From contig DMEU01000006.1 of NCBI GenBank assembly GCA_003451585.1, positions 87,842-151,841 of the forward strand: 64,000 bases of DNA, given 5' to 3'. The DNA comes from Candidatus Omnitrophota bacterium (lineage in GTDB: Bacteria > Omnitrophota > Gorgyraeia > Velamenicoccales > Velamenicoccaceae). The notes beneath the pieces were generated by a model, which saw only the letters and a list, made by a program, of their open reading frames with translations, searched no databases and was not told the origin of the DNA. The first letter of the stretch is position 1, and every line of letters starts with the position of its first letter. The position numbers were made by a program, and so were the translations under genes. This document shows, in pieces, positions 1 through 8,847 of this stretch.

Positions 1-999
1 CGGTTTTTTGCTCATAAAGGCTTTGAAGTAACCGGCGTTGATAATGATATGCGCCGGTATTTTTTTGGCCCGGCCGCGGGCACCGCGTGGAATATCAGGC
101 GGCTCAAAAAAGAGGTCGCGGGTTACCGCCATTTTAATGTTGATATCCGCGATAAAAAGAAGATAGAGGGGATCTTTAAGGCACGCGCTTTTGATGTCGT
201 CATACACGCGGCGGCACAGCCGTCGCACGATTGGGCTGCCCGCGAACCGTTCACAGACTTCACGATAAACGCCGACGGCACCCTCATCCTGCTCGAGAAC
301 TTCAGGAAATATGCCCCCGAAGGCGTTTTTATCTTTACCTCGACCAATAAAGTTTATGGCGACCTGCCTAATTCCTTGCCTTTGATAGAACAGGAAAAAC
401 GCTTTGAATTGCCCGAGTCGCATAAGTTTTATAACGGCATAGATGAATCGATGAGTATTGACCAGTCAAAACACAGCCTTTTCGGCGCGTCCAAAACAGC
501 CGCTGATATGCTGGTCCAGGAATACGGAAGGTATTTCGGCTTAAAGACCGTTTCAATGCGCTGCGGCTGCCTGACCGGGCCGGCTCATTCAAGCGCTGAA
601 ATGCACGGTTTTCTCGCGTATCTTGGCAAGTGCATCGCGACAGGCAAGGCTTATCGGATCTTTGGGTATCAAGGCAAGCAGGTGCGCGATAACATGCACG
701 CCTACGACCTGGTAAGGGCTATGTACCACTATTATCTTAACCCTAAGCCCGGAGAAGTCTACAATATGGGCGGCAGCCGCTTTTCTAACATATCCATACT
801 CGAAGCCGTTGAAAAATTCGAACGCATCCTTAATATAAAAGCCGTAACGGAATATGTCGGGCAAAACAGGCCCGGCGACCACATCTGGTATATATCCGAT
901 ATCTCAAAATTCAAAAAAGACTATCCGGATTGGGAGCTAACGTATAATATAGATAAGATCATCGAAGATATTTCTAAGCCGGGGCGTTTTTCTAAATAA
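1..999 (+). CDS. NAD-dependent epimerase/dehydratase (extended SDR), 5' end outside window
   Basis: The frame is open from base 1 and reads through the ATG at 49, so the gene starts before the window; the missing part should hold the GxxGxxG dinucleotide motif. The visible protein has the second Rossmann strand ending in an acidic residue (GVDND), the [11 protein letters not shown] strand, a serine-rich TSTNKVYGD strand, and a YGRYFGLK stretch after FGASKTAAD. Its [19 protein letters not shown] segment and the C-terminal NMGG motif are those of nucleotide-sugar 4,6-dehydratases and 2-epimerases, for example CDP-tyvelose epimerase relatives. It probably makes an activated sugar for surface polysaccharide, in the cytoplasm. 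Seven bases separate it from the HAD phosphatase gene. The exact substrate cannot be read from the sequence. Confidence 0.85.
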   Translation, partial: RFFAHKGFEVTGVDNDMRRYFFGPAAGTAWNIRRLKKEVAGYRHFNVDIRDKKKIEGIFKARAFDVVIHAAAQPSHDWAAREPFTDFTINADGTLILLENFRKYAPEGVFIFTSTNKVYGDLPNSLPLIEQEKRFELPESHKFYNGIDESMSIDQSKHSLFGASKTAADMLVQEYGRYFGLKTVSMRCGCLTGPAHSSAEMHGFLAYLGKCIATGKAYRIFGYQGKQVRDNMHAYDLVRAMYHYYLNPKPGEVYNMGGSRFSNISILEAVEKFERILNIKAVTEYVGQNRPGDHIWYISDISKFKKDYPDWELTYNIDKIIEDISKPGRFSK

Positions 1000-1006
1000 T
1001 CATTTT

Positions 1007-1693
1007 ATGGAACAACTCATCAATTTCTTAGGTCACAAGGTTATTCTAAAAACAAACAGCCGGTCTTACGCCGATCATCTCAAAAATTACTTTCAGCCCC
1101 TTACCTGTAACGGCACAGGCCACGATCACGATATCTCTAAAGTCATATTTTTGGACAGGGACGGGGTTATCAATAAGTACCCGGGCGACAGGAAATATGT
1201 TACAAGCCTGTCTGGCTTCAAACTTCTGCCCGGCTCTGTCAGGGCCATTCGAGGCTTGTCACAGGCCGGATACAGGATCTTCGTCATTTCTAACCAGGCG
1301 GGGGTTTCCAAGGGCCTTTATTCCAGGAAGACCCTAAAAGAGATGACCGACTTTATGCTCAAAAACGTGGAAAAGGCCGGAGGTAAGATAGAGAAAGCAT
1401 TATACTGCCTGCATACCCAGGAGATGAATTGCGCCTGCCGTAAGCCCAAAACCGGGCTCCTTAAAAAAGCGGTTAAAGGAAAAAAAGTGGATATTAAGAA
1501 CTCCTTTTTTATCGGCGACAGCCTGATGGACGTCAAGACCGGCAAGGCGTTCGGCTGTAAGACGATACTGGTCCTTTCCGGCAGGGAAAAGCTTAAGAAC
1601 TCACCAAGCTGGGACGTCGCGCCTGATTTTATCGCAAAGACACTGTCAACCGCGGCACAGAACATCCTAAAAAATAAATATGAGCGCGCCTGA
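1007..1693 (+). CDS. HAD-IIIA phosphatase, GmhB/HisB-N-like
   Basis: The protein carries the HAD nucleophile motif FLDRDGVIN (Asp50 and Asp52), the VISNQAGVSKG motif, a CLHTQEMNCACRKP zinc-loop motif and the GDSLMDVKTG motif IV. This set is typical of D-glycero-D-manno-heptose-1,7-bisphosphate 7-phosphatase (GmhB) and histidinol-phosphatase relatives. It would remove a phosphate from a phosphorylated sugar or intermediate. At 228 residues it is longer than the usual GmhB (about 180) because of a 45-residue N-terminal extension of unknown role. It overlaps the glycosyltransferase gene by 14 bases, and the neighbourhood of epimerase and glycosyltransferase fits a sugar-nucleotide or envelope role. 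The substrate is not certain. Confidence 0.85.
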   Translation: MEQLINFLGHKVILKTNSRSYADHLKNYFQPLTCNGTGHDHDISKVIFLDRDGVINKYPGDRKYVTSLSGFKLLPGSVRAIRGLSQAGYRIFVISNQAGVSKGLYSRKTLKEMTDFMLKNVEKAGGKIEKALYCLHTQEMNCACRKPKTGLLKKAVKGKKVDIKNSFFIGDSLMDVKTGKAFGCKTILVLSGREKLKNSPSWDVAPDFIAKTLSTAAQNILKNKYERA

Positions 1694-2780
1694 TAAAAAA
1701 ATACTCATACTATACGCTACCGCCGGTGCGGGCCATAAGATGGCCGCTGAGGCCCTTTTTCGCGCGGCAAAAAAGGACGGCTTAAACGTTGAGATCGCCG
1801 ATATTGTGCCGTTCATGCCTTCTTTTTTCGGGAGGCTTTATTCCGACGGTTATATCTTCCTTATAAAATACCTTCCCGGATTATGGGGTTTTTTGTATTT
1901 TCTTTCGGACGAACCTTTTTTTAGGTGGCTCAATGTCCACTTCAGCAGATTTGCAAACCGCCTTACCTGCGAAAGATTGACAACTTTCCTGCTAGATAAA
2001 AAACCGGACACGATAATCTCCACACATTTCCTGGCGTCCGAAATAGCGGCTTACGCGAAGATAGGGCGCGGCTTAAAAACAAAATTGATAACGGTCGTAA
2101 CCGACTTCGGTGTCCATAATTTCTGGATATCCCCCGGAACGGATATCTATTGCTGCACGGCCGAATCAACGAAAGATATCCTGATGGAAAAGGGCGTGCC
2201 CAAACAGGAAATCGTGGTCACAGGCGTTCCTTTAGACGAAAAATTCCTGAGTACCGGGGAAAGAGACGCGATTGCAGGCGAGCTGGGCTTAAAAAAAGAC
2301 ATGTTCACCGTCTTGGTCATGACAGGCGGCATAGGCGCCGGGCCTATTGAAGAAATAGTCGAGCTTCTCAAAGACGACGTGCAGTTATTGGTGATCTGCG
2401 GCAATAACGCCGGCCTTTACAACAAACTGACTTCCAAAAGATACCCGAATGTAAAAGTCTTTGGTTTCATCGATTATGTCCAAAAGCTGATGAAGGCCTC
2501 TGAAGTCATAGTGACCAAGGCCGGAGGTTTAAGCGTCACCGAAAGCCTTTGCATGGGCCTGCCTATGGTATTTTTCTTTTTGATACCGGGACAGGAGACG
2601 ATAAACGCGCGGTCCATCGAAGCCCAACAGGCAGGCTTTATAGCTGAAAGCCCGCCTAATATAAAAGAGGTGATCTTGGGCCTTAAAAACAACCCGGCCA
2701 AATTATCCGCTTTAAAAAACAACGCGCTGGCTTTAGCCAAGCACGATTCAACTTCCCGAATCATCGCCCTGGCAGACTAA
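1680..2780 (+). CDS. MGDG synthase-type glycosyltransferase (GT28-like)
   Basis: The N-terminus ILYATAGAGHKMAAEAL matches the start of monogalactosyldiacylglycerol synthase and processive diacylglycerol glucosyltransferase proteins. The middle has ISTHFLAS and VVTDFGVH segments. The C-terminal half has a GT-B nucleotide-sugar site (VLVMTGGIGAGP, then VTKAGGLSVTESLCMGLPMVF, then a PGQE motif). It probably transfers a sugar from a UDP donor to a lipid or lipid-linked acceptor at the inner face of the membrane. At 366 residues it is normal length. The ATG at 1680 lies inside the end of the preceding gene, and its stop overlaps the start of the priA-like gene, so the three appear translationally coupled. 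The acceptor is unknown. Confidence 0.83.
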   Translation: MSAPDKKILILYATAGAGHKMAAEALFRAAKKDGLNVEIADIVPFMPSFFGRLYSDGYIFLIKYLPGLWGFLYFLSDEPFFRWLNVHFSRFANRLTCERLTTFLLDKKPDTIISTHFLASEIAAYAKIGRGLKTKLITVVTDFGVHNFWISPGTDIYCCTAESTKDILMEKGVPKQEIVVTGVPLDEKFLSTGERDAIAGELGLKKDMFTVLVMTGGIGAGPIEEIVELLKDDVQLLVICGNNAGLYNKLTSKRYPNVKVFGFIDYVQKLMKASEVIVTKAGGLSVTESLCMGLPMVFFFLIPGQETINARSIEAQQAGFIAESPPNIKEVILGLKNNPAKLSALKNNALALAKHDSTSRIIALAD

Positions 2781-4690
2781 TGAAGACGAAAAACGCGATA
2801 GCTGAAGTCGCTATACCGATATCTATCGCTTTAAACGAGGTATTCGATTACCTTATACCACAAGATCTTTCCCCGAAGGTAGAGGTCGGCTGCAGGGTCT
2901 TAGTCCCATTCCGTAATTTTTCGATTATGGGGTATGTTACGCGGCTGAAAAACACTTCACCCTACAAAAATAAATTAAAGCCGATCTTAAATAACCTGGA
3001 TAGTACCCCGGTCATAAACGAAGAGCTATTTGAGCTAGCGGATATACTGCGCAGGCGTTATTTCTGTTCTCTGGCTGATGCCATTCACACAGTCCTGCCC
3101 TCCGGATTAAAAAATTCAAAAAAACCAATCCCCACCGATGAGACAAATAGGTCTGTCCTGTTTGTCTCATCTGGGTTAAGCCGTGAAGAGGGAGAGCTAT
3201 TGGCTGATAAAGAGCTTCAAAAACCGCTCGTCCTCATCCAGGACCTGTCTGAAAAGGGGAAGTGGCCGGTCTACTCAGCTTTGATCAAACAAACCTTAAA
3301 AGACAAAAAGAGCGTGATCTTCCTTGTCCCCGACCATCAAAAGATAAAGCCGGCGCTTGAGCACATGAAAATTGGAATAGAACCTTTTATCATAAGCTCA
3401 AATATACCGCCCGCCGAGAGCGTGGGAGCCTGGATCGGGATAAAAAATTCAGATCTCAGTTTTGTCATAGGTACCCGTTCCGCCATATTCGCGCCGGTCA
3501 ACAATTTAGGGCTGGTGATCATAGAAGACGAGGGCCACTTCGCGTACAGGCAGGACCAGGTGCCGCATTACCACGCGACAAAAATAGCTTTGGAACGCGC
3601 AAGAAAATACACGGCAAAATTAGTCTTAGGGTCTTTCACGCCTCTTTTAGAGACCATCTCTTGGATAAAAGATGCCGGCGGCGGATATTTAAGGCTTGGC
3701 GGCATAAACAGTCAGCCCGACATAAAATTGATAGATATGCGCCAGGAGAGAGGGTTTAAGGCAAGAGACAGGATAATATCAGGCGTCCTTGAGCACCGCG
3801 TCGCGGATTGCCTCCAGCGCGGGGTAAAGATGCTCATCTTTGCCAACAAGAAAGGTTTTTCAACATTCCTTTATTGTAAAAAGTGCAAGACTATACAGAC
3901 CTGCCCGAGATGCAGCTCATCTCTCATATATAATTTTAAAGAAAAAACGGTGTCGTGCCCAAAGTGTCCCTACGCGCATGAATCCATAGACTTATGCCCG
4001 GTGTGCAGAAGCGCTTATGTCAAGTATTTCGGATACGGCATCGAAAAGGTCGAAAGCGAGCTGCTGCGCCTTTTCCCTTCGGCAAAAATAGCGTTATACG
4101 GCCCGGCTAAGGCCGGCGACTATGATATAATGTTAGCGACTCAAAGCCTGCTCGAAGACCCGGCCTGGAGCGGATACGCGTTTGACACAGTGGCTGTGCT
4201 ATCCTGCGAGCAGATGCTTGGGCACGTGGATTTCCGTTCCACTGAAGTGACATTTGCCAGGCTCTTGAAGCTTCTTTTTTTGGCAAATGGCCAATTTTTG
4301 ATACAAACGCGCGTATTGGAAAATAACGCCCTTACTTCACTGCAGCACAGGGATATAGACGCCTTCTATGATAATGAATTAAAACAGCGCGAGGAGTTAG
4401 GCCTTCCGCCCGCGACCCAGCTGGCGGCGCTCGCGATCCGTTCGAAAAAACAGGCAAACTCGGAGGAAGGCGCCGAAGAAATTTTTAAGAGCCTGAAAAA
4501 TCGCTACGCCAAAACAGGTGGTGTTAAAATTTTTGAGCCGTTGCCGGCGATACCTTTAAAAGTAAGGGGGAACTACCGTTATCAGATCTTAATTAAATAT
4601 AAAGAGCTGGAACCGGTCTTAAAAGCCTTGAACTCTGTTTTGAAAAAAAGAAACCATAACCTGATAATTACCTTTGACCCTGCGGTATGA
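2780..4690 (+). CDS. priA: PriA-like primosomal protein with degenerate ATPase motifs
   Basis: Full-length PriA architecture (636 residues): an N-terminal 3'-DNA-end-binding domain (VAIPISIALNEVFDYLIP), a central helicase region with IGTRSAIFAP, and a zinc-binding insert with cysteines in CKKCKTIQTCPRCSS, CPKCPYA and CPVC arrangement, followed by the GYGIEKVESEL motif. PriA restarts stalled replication forks. Here the Walker A loop, normally GSGKTEVY, is replaced by LSEKGKWPVY, so the invariant Ser/Thr is lost. The DEEH box reads DEGH, and the later GTQMIAKG motif reads ATQSLLED. The protein probably loads partners without normal helicase activity. A palindrome at 3137-3171 lies in the coding region. 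The gene overlaps fmt by 4 bases, and a priA-fmt pairing is common in bacteria. Confidence 0.85.
   Translation: MKTKNAIAEVAIPISIALNEVFDYLIPQDLSPKVEVGCRVLVPFRNFSIMGYVTRLKNTSPYKNKLKPILNNLDSTPVINEELFELADILRRRYFCSLADAIHTVLPSGLKNSKKPIPTDETNRSVLFVSSGLSREEGELLADKELQKPLVLIQDLSEKGKWPVYSALIKQTLKDKKSVIFLVPDHQKIKPALEHMKIGIEPFIISSNIPPAESVGAWIGIKNSDLSFVIGTRSAIFAPVNNLGLVIIEDEGHFAYRQDQVPHYHATKIALERARKYTAKLVLGSFTPLLETISWIKDAGGGYLRLGGINSQPDIKLIDMRQERGFKARDRIISGVLEHRVADCLQRGVKMLIFANKKGFSTFLYCKKCKTIQTCPRCSSSLIYNFKEKTVSCPKCPYAHESIDLCPVCRSAYVKYFGYGIEKVESELLRLFPSAKIALYGPAKAGDYDIMLATQSLLEDPAWSGYAFDTVAVLSCEQMLGHVDFRSTEVTFARLLKLLFLANGQFLIQTRVLENNALTSLQHRDIDAFYDNELKQREELGLPPATQLAALAIRSKKQANSEEGAEEIFKSLKNRYAKTGGVKIFEPLPAIPLKVRGNYRYQILIKYKELEPVLKALNSVLKKRNHNLIITFDPAV
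3137..3171. repeat. REP-like palindrome inside priA (copy 1 of 3)
   Basis: The arms gatgagacaaa (3137-3147) and tttgtctcatc (3161-3171) are perfect reverse complements. The pairing continues inward to a tctgt loop. Read on the minus strand it gives tgagac, an aggacag core, then gtctca, the same outer sequence and core as the intergenic palindromes at 7677-7717 and 59309-59341. It keeps the priA frame open and codes for about residues 120-131, between the DNA-binding and helicase parts. Confidence 0.7.
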
Positions 4691-5616
4691 AAATTGTATT
4701 CTTTGGAAGCGGGAAATTCGCGGTAACCATACTTGAGGCCCTGCATAAATACGGCCACCAGATACCGCTTGTGGTCACACGGCCCGACAAAAAAAAGGGC
4801 AGGCACCTGCATTTAAGCGCGACGCCTGTTAAGGAATACGCCCTTTTAAATGACCTGCCCATATTCCAGCCCGAAGATATAAATGACAACTCGTCGCACG
4901 AAACACTTAAAAATATCACCGCGGATGTTTTCATCGTAGTGTCCTATGGCAAGATCCTGGCAAAACACATCCTTGGCCTGCCGTCGGTTATGCCTATAAA
5001 CATCCATGCATCCTTGTTGCCCAAATACAGGGGCGCCGCCCCTATAAACCACGCCTTAATGGCAGGGGAGCGCAAAACAGGCACTACATTCATTAAAATG
5101 AATGAATCCATGGACAAAGGCGACATTATCTTCCAAAAGGCCGTAAAGATAGACGCCCGTGACAACGCGGCCACGCTGGATGAAAAACTCTCCCGCCTTT
5201 CAGCCAAGTACATAAATACCGTCCTCAAGCTAACAACAAAAAAACGTATACGATTAAAAAAACAAGACAGCAGAAAGGCTACTTACGCACCTTTAATGAA
5301 AAAACATATAGGCCTTATCCAATGGGATTGGCCCGCTGAAAAGATCATAAATTATTTCAGGGGCTGTTACGGCTGGCCCGGAAGCTTTACCTTTTACAAC
5401 AGCAAGCTTTTAAAGATTTTTTCTTTGAGAAAAGGGAAAAGGCGCTGCCACGATATACCTGGTGCTATCATCCAGGCCCAAGACGACTGCCTGGAGGTAG
5501 CTTGCGGCAAGGGGAGTATCATTATAAAAGAGGTCTTGCCTGAATCACACCACAGGATGTCAGTGCAAAGTTTTCTTGCCGGCCACCACGTCAAAATTGG
5601 TGAAAAATTAAGTTGA
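4687..5616 (+). CDS. fmt: Methionyl-tRNA formyltransferase
   Basis: Formylates the amino group of initiator Met-tRNA using 10-formyltetrahydrofolate, in the cytoplasm. The N-terminal formyltransferase domain begins KIVFFGSGKFAV and contains the conserved INIHASLLPKYRGAAPI segment with the catalytic Asn-His pair, then the later GTTFIKMNESMDKGDI segment. The C-terminal tRNA-binding domain starts near residue 200. Length (309) is normal. The ATG overlaps the end of the priA-like gene by four bases (ATGA), consistent with one operon. Confidence 0.95.
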   Translation: MKIVFFGSGKFAVTILEALHKYGHQIPLVVTRPDKKKGRHLHLSATPVKEYALLNDLPIFQPEDINDNSSHETLKNITADVFIVVSYGKILAKHILGLPSVMPINIHASLLPKYRGAAPINHALMAGERKTGTTFIKMNESMDKGDIIFQKAVKIDARDNAATLDEKLSRLSAKYINTVLKLTTKKRIRLKKQDSRKATYAPLMKKHIGLIQWDWPAEKIINYFRGCYGWPGSFTFYNSKLLKIFSLRKGKRRCHDIPGAIIQAQDDCLEVACGKGSIIIKEVLPESHHRMSVQSFLAGHHVKIGEKLS

Positions 5617-5642
5617 TAAGGTAGATAAGAGTATGTTAAAAT
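5613..5642 (+). promoter_or_regulatory. Putative sigma70-type promoter for galT pair
   Basis: TTGATA (5613-5618) is followed by an 18-base spacer and TAAAAT (5637-5642), each five of six matches to consensus. The -10 box ends only 9 bases before the ATG at 5652, so the transcript would be almost leaderless. It is the only non-coding gap between fmt and galT. Confidence 0.45.
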
Positions 5643-5651
5643 CAAAATCCT

Positions 5652-6683
5652 ATGCCAGAACTGAGAAAAGACCCCGTAATCGGTAGGTGGGTTATAATAG
5701 CCGTTGAGCGCGCCAGGAGGCCGAAGGGCTTCAGGCCGCCTGTGACTATGCCGGAGGACGGCGATTGCCCTTTTTGTGAAGGCAAAGAGGCTTGCACGCC
5801 GCCGGAAATATTCGCCATACGCAAAGACGGGACAGGGCCCAACAAGCCCGGCTGGGACGCGCGCGTCATTCCCAGCAAAACCCCAATATTGAACGTCGAA
5901 AGCGAGATCAACAGGCACGGCAGGGGCATCTACGACGTTATGGGCGGCATCGGCGCGCACGAAGTCATCATAGAGACGCCTAAACATATAGCCAATATCG
6001 CCGACCTTGAAGAGACTCAAATAGCCAAGGTCGTTACCTGCTGTATCGACAGGTTCGTAGACCTCTCCCGCGACGAGAGGTTTAAATATGTCCTCATCTT
6101 CAAAAATTACGGCTGGGCCTCGGGCGGAGGAAAAGTCCGCCACTCCCGCACTCAGCTTATAGCCACACCTGTCACCCCCAAGAGGGTAAAAGAAGAGCTC
6201 GTAGGCGCGAAAAAATATTACGACTACCACGAACGTTGCATCTTCTGCGACCTCATACGCCAGGAGATCCAACTAAAAGACAGGGTAGTGATGGATTTTG
6301 ACGGTTTCCTGGCCATAACGCCTTTTGCATCAAGATTCCCATTCGAGGTTTGGATACTGCCCAAGCAGCACAACTGCGATTTTTCCACGCTTAGCGTGGA
6401 AAACAGGCTCAATCTCGGAAAAATATTGAAAAAGGTCCTGACAAAATTAAAGATGGGTTTAGATGACCCGCCTTATAACTTTGTCCTGCATACATCTCCA
6501 TTCCGAAGGAAAAAAAGCAAATCGAGCTATTGGAAGACCATCGAATACGATTACCACTGGCATATAGAGATAATCCCGAGATTGACCAGCCCTGCCGGTT
6601 TTGAATGGGGCACCGGTTTCTATATATGCCCGATATCGCCTGAAGAAACGGCCAAATACCTGCGCGAGGTGGAAACACCATGA
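5652..6683 (+). CDS. GalT-family protein, catalytic His replaced by Arg
   Basis: Homologous over its full length to the GalT encoded immediately downstream and to galactose-1-phosphate uridylyltransferases. It has the N-terminal CPFCEG zinc pair, NRHGRGIYDV, GAHEVIIETP, a CIFC pair, the YHWHIEIIPRL metal motif and FEWGTGFY. The nucleophile motif, HNHTQ in the neighbour and HPHxQ in known GalT, reads HSRTQ here: His164 is kept but residue 166 is Arg (CGC at 6147-6149). In Escherichia coli GalT His166 carries the uridylyl group, so this copy probably cannot run the ping-pong reaction. It also has a Lys/Ser-rich insertion near residue 285. It may be a regulatory partner, bind a different nucleotide, or be decaying. 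It overlaps the next gene by 4 bases. Confidence 0.85.
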   Translation: MPELRKDPVIGRWVIIAVERARRPKGFRPPVTMPEDGDCPFCEGKEACTPPEIFAIRKDGTGPNKPGWDARVIPSKTPILNVESEINRHGRGIYDVMGGIGAHEVIIETPKHIANIADLEETQIAKVVTCCIDRFVDLSRDERFKYVLIFKNYGWASGGGKVRHSRTQLIATPVTPKRVKEELVGAKKYYDYHERCIFCDLIRQEIQLKDRVVMDFDGFLAITPFASRFPFEVWILPKQHNCDFSTLSVENRLNLGKILKKVLTKLKMGLDDPPYNFVLHTSPFRRKKSKSSYWKTIEYDYHWHIEIIPRLTSPAGFEWGTGFYICPISPEETAKYLREVETP

Positions 6684-7676
6684 GTGAATTAAGACGCGAT
6701 CCCATAGTAGGCCGCTGGGTCATAGTGAACGTCGAAGACCCTAAAGCGCCAAAAGATTTTCATATTGAGCCGCACCACTACGACGACGCTACCAATTGCC
6801 CTTTCTGTTACGGTAATGAGCATATGACGCCTCCGGAAATACAGGCCTTCCGACACGAAAAGACCCATGTCAACAAGCAGGGGTGGCAGGTGCGCGTAGT
6901 CCCTAATAAATTTCCGGCCCTGCAGATAGAAGGCGAATTAGACCGCCACGGGCTTGGTATCTTCGATATGTCAAACGGCATAGGCGCCCATGAAGTCATA
7001 ATCGAGACGCCTTACCACACAAAAGACATATCCGACCTGGAACAGAACGAGATCGAAAAGATACTCGAGATGTACTCCTTACGCTCTAAAGACCTTGAAA
7101 AAGACAAACGCTTCAAATACATTTTACTTTTTAAGAATTTCGGCTCCTCTGCGGGCGCCACCATCGATCATAACCACACTCAGCTTATAGCCCTGCCGAT
7201 GATACCAAAGAACGTTTTAGAGGAGCTCAACGGGTCAAACGAATATTTTGAATACCGCGACAGGTGTATTTTCTGCGACATCATACACCAGGAGCTCGAA
7301 GAGAAAGAAAGGGTCTTGGAACAGAGCAAGAACTTCATAGCTTTTTGCCCTTATGTTTCAAGGTCGCCGTTCGAGATATGGATAATGCCGCGGGCGCACA
7401 AACTATCTTATTGCGATATCTCTAAGGAAGAGTTAAGCGATCTGGCAAAGATGCTAAAAGACGTGCTGCGCCGCATGAAAACAGCCTTAAATGACCCTCC
7501 GTACAACTTTATTATCCACACGTCGCCTATAAACGGCGAAGACAGGCCGGGCTATCACTGGCATATAGAGATCATGCCGCGTTTAAGCCGCCTGGCGGGT
7601 TTTGAGTGGGGGACGGGCTTTTACGTTGTTTCCACTCCGCCTGAAGTCGCCATAAAATATCTAAAAGAAATCAAAC

Positions 7677-7681
<5 letters not shown>
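6680..7681 (+). CDS. galT: Galactose-1-phosphate uridylyltransferase
   Basis: GalT exchanges the glucose-1-phosphate of UDP-glucose for galactose-1-phosphate (Leloir pathway); related enzymes act on other sugar-1-phosphates. This copy has all expected residues: CPFC zinc pair, GAHEVIIETP, the DHNHTQLIA active-site motif with His164 and the nucleophile His166, a second CIFC pair and YHWHIEIMPRL. At 333 residues it is normal length. It overlaps the degenerate paralogue by four bases and ends inside the left arm of a palindromic repeat. A heterodimer with the upstream copy is possible but unproven. Confidence 0.9.
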
Positions 7682-8754
<1,073 letters not shown>

Positions 8755-8777
8755 AATAAGGCTACAATTACAACCCT

Positions 8778-8820
8778 TTCCGATCCCGCATCGGAAATAA
8801 ATCCCGATGCGGGATCGGAA
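8778..8820. repeat. Perfect 17-bp inverted repeat between gapA and malQ
   Basis: ttccgatcccgcatcgg (8778-8794) and its exact reverse complement (8804-8820) flank a 9-base A/T-rich loop. A third partial copy, gcgggatcggaaa, follows at about 8826-8838. There is no T-tract, so it is a weak candidate for an intrinsic terminator; it could be a repeat-element remnant or an operator. Its sequence is unrelated to the tgagac palindromes. Confidence 0.75.
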
Positions 8821-8847
8821 TTTCAGCGGGATCGGAAAATCAGTCTG

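Noticed and set aside
5394..6272. Long minus-strand frame across fmt and galT
   Set aside because: It covers two well-supported plus-strand genes and shows no family motif.
8778..8820. Inverted repeat as a rho-independent terminator of gapA
   Set aside because: The stem is strong but no T-tract follows it; it is listed as a repeat only.
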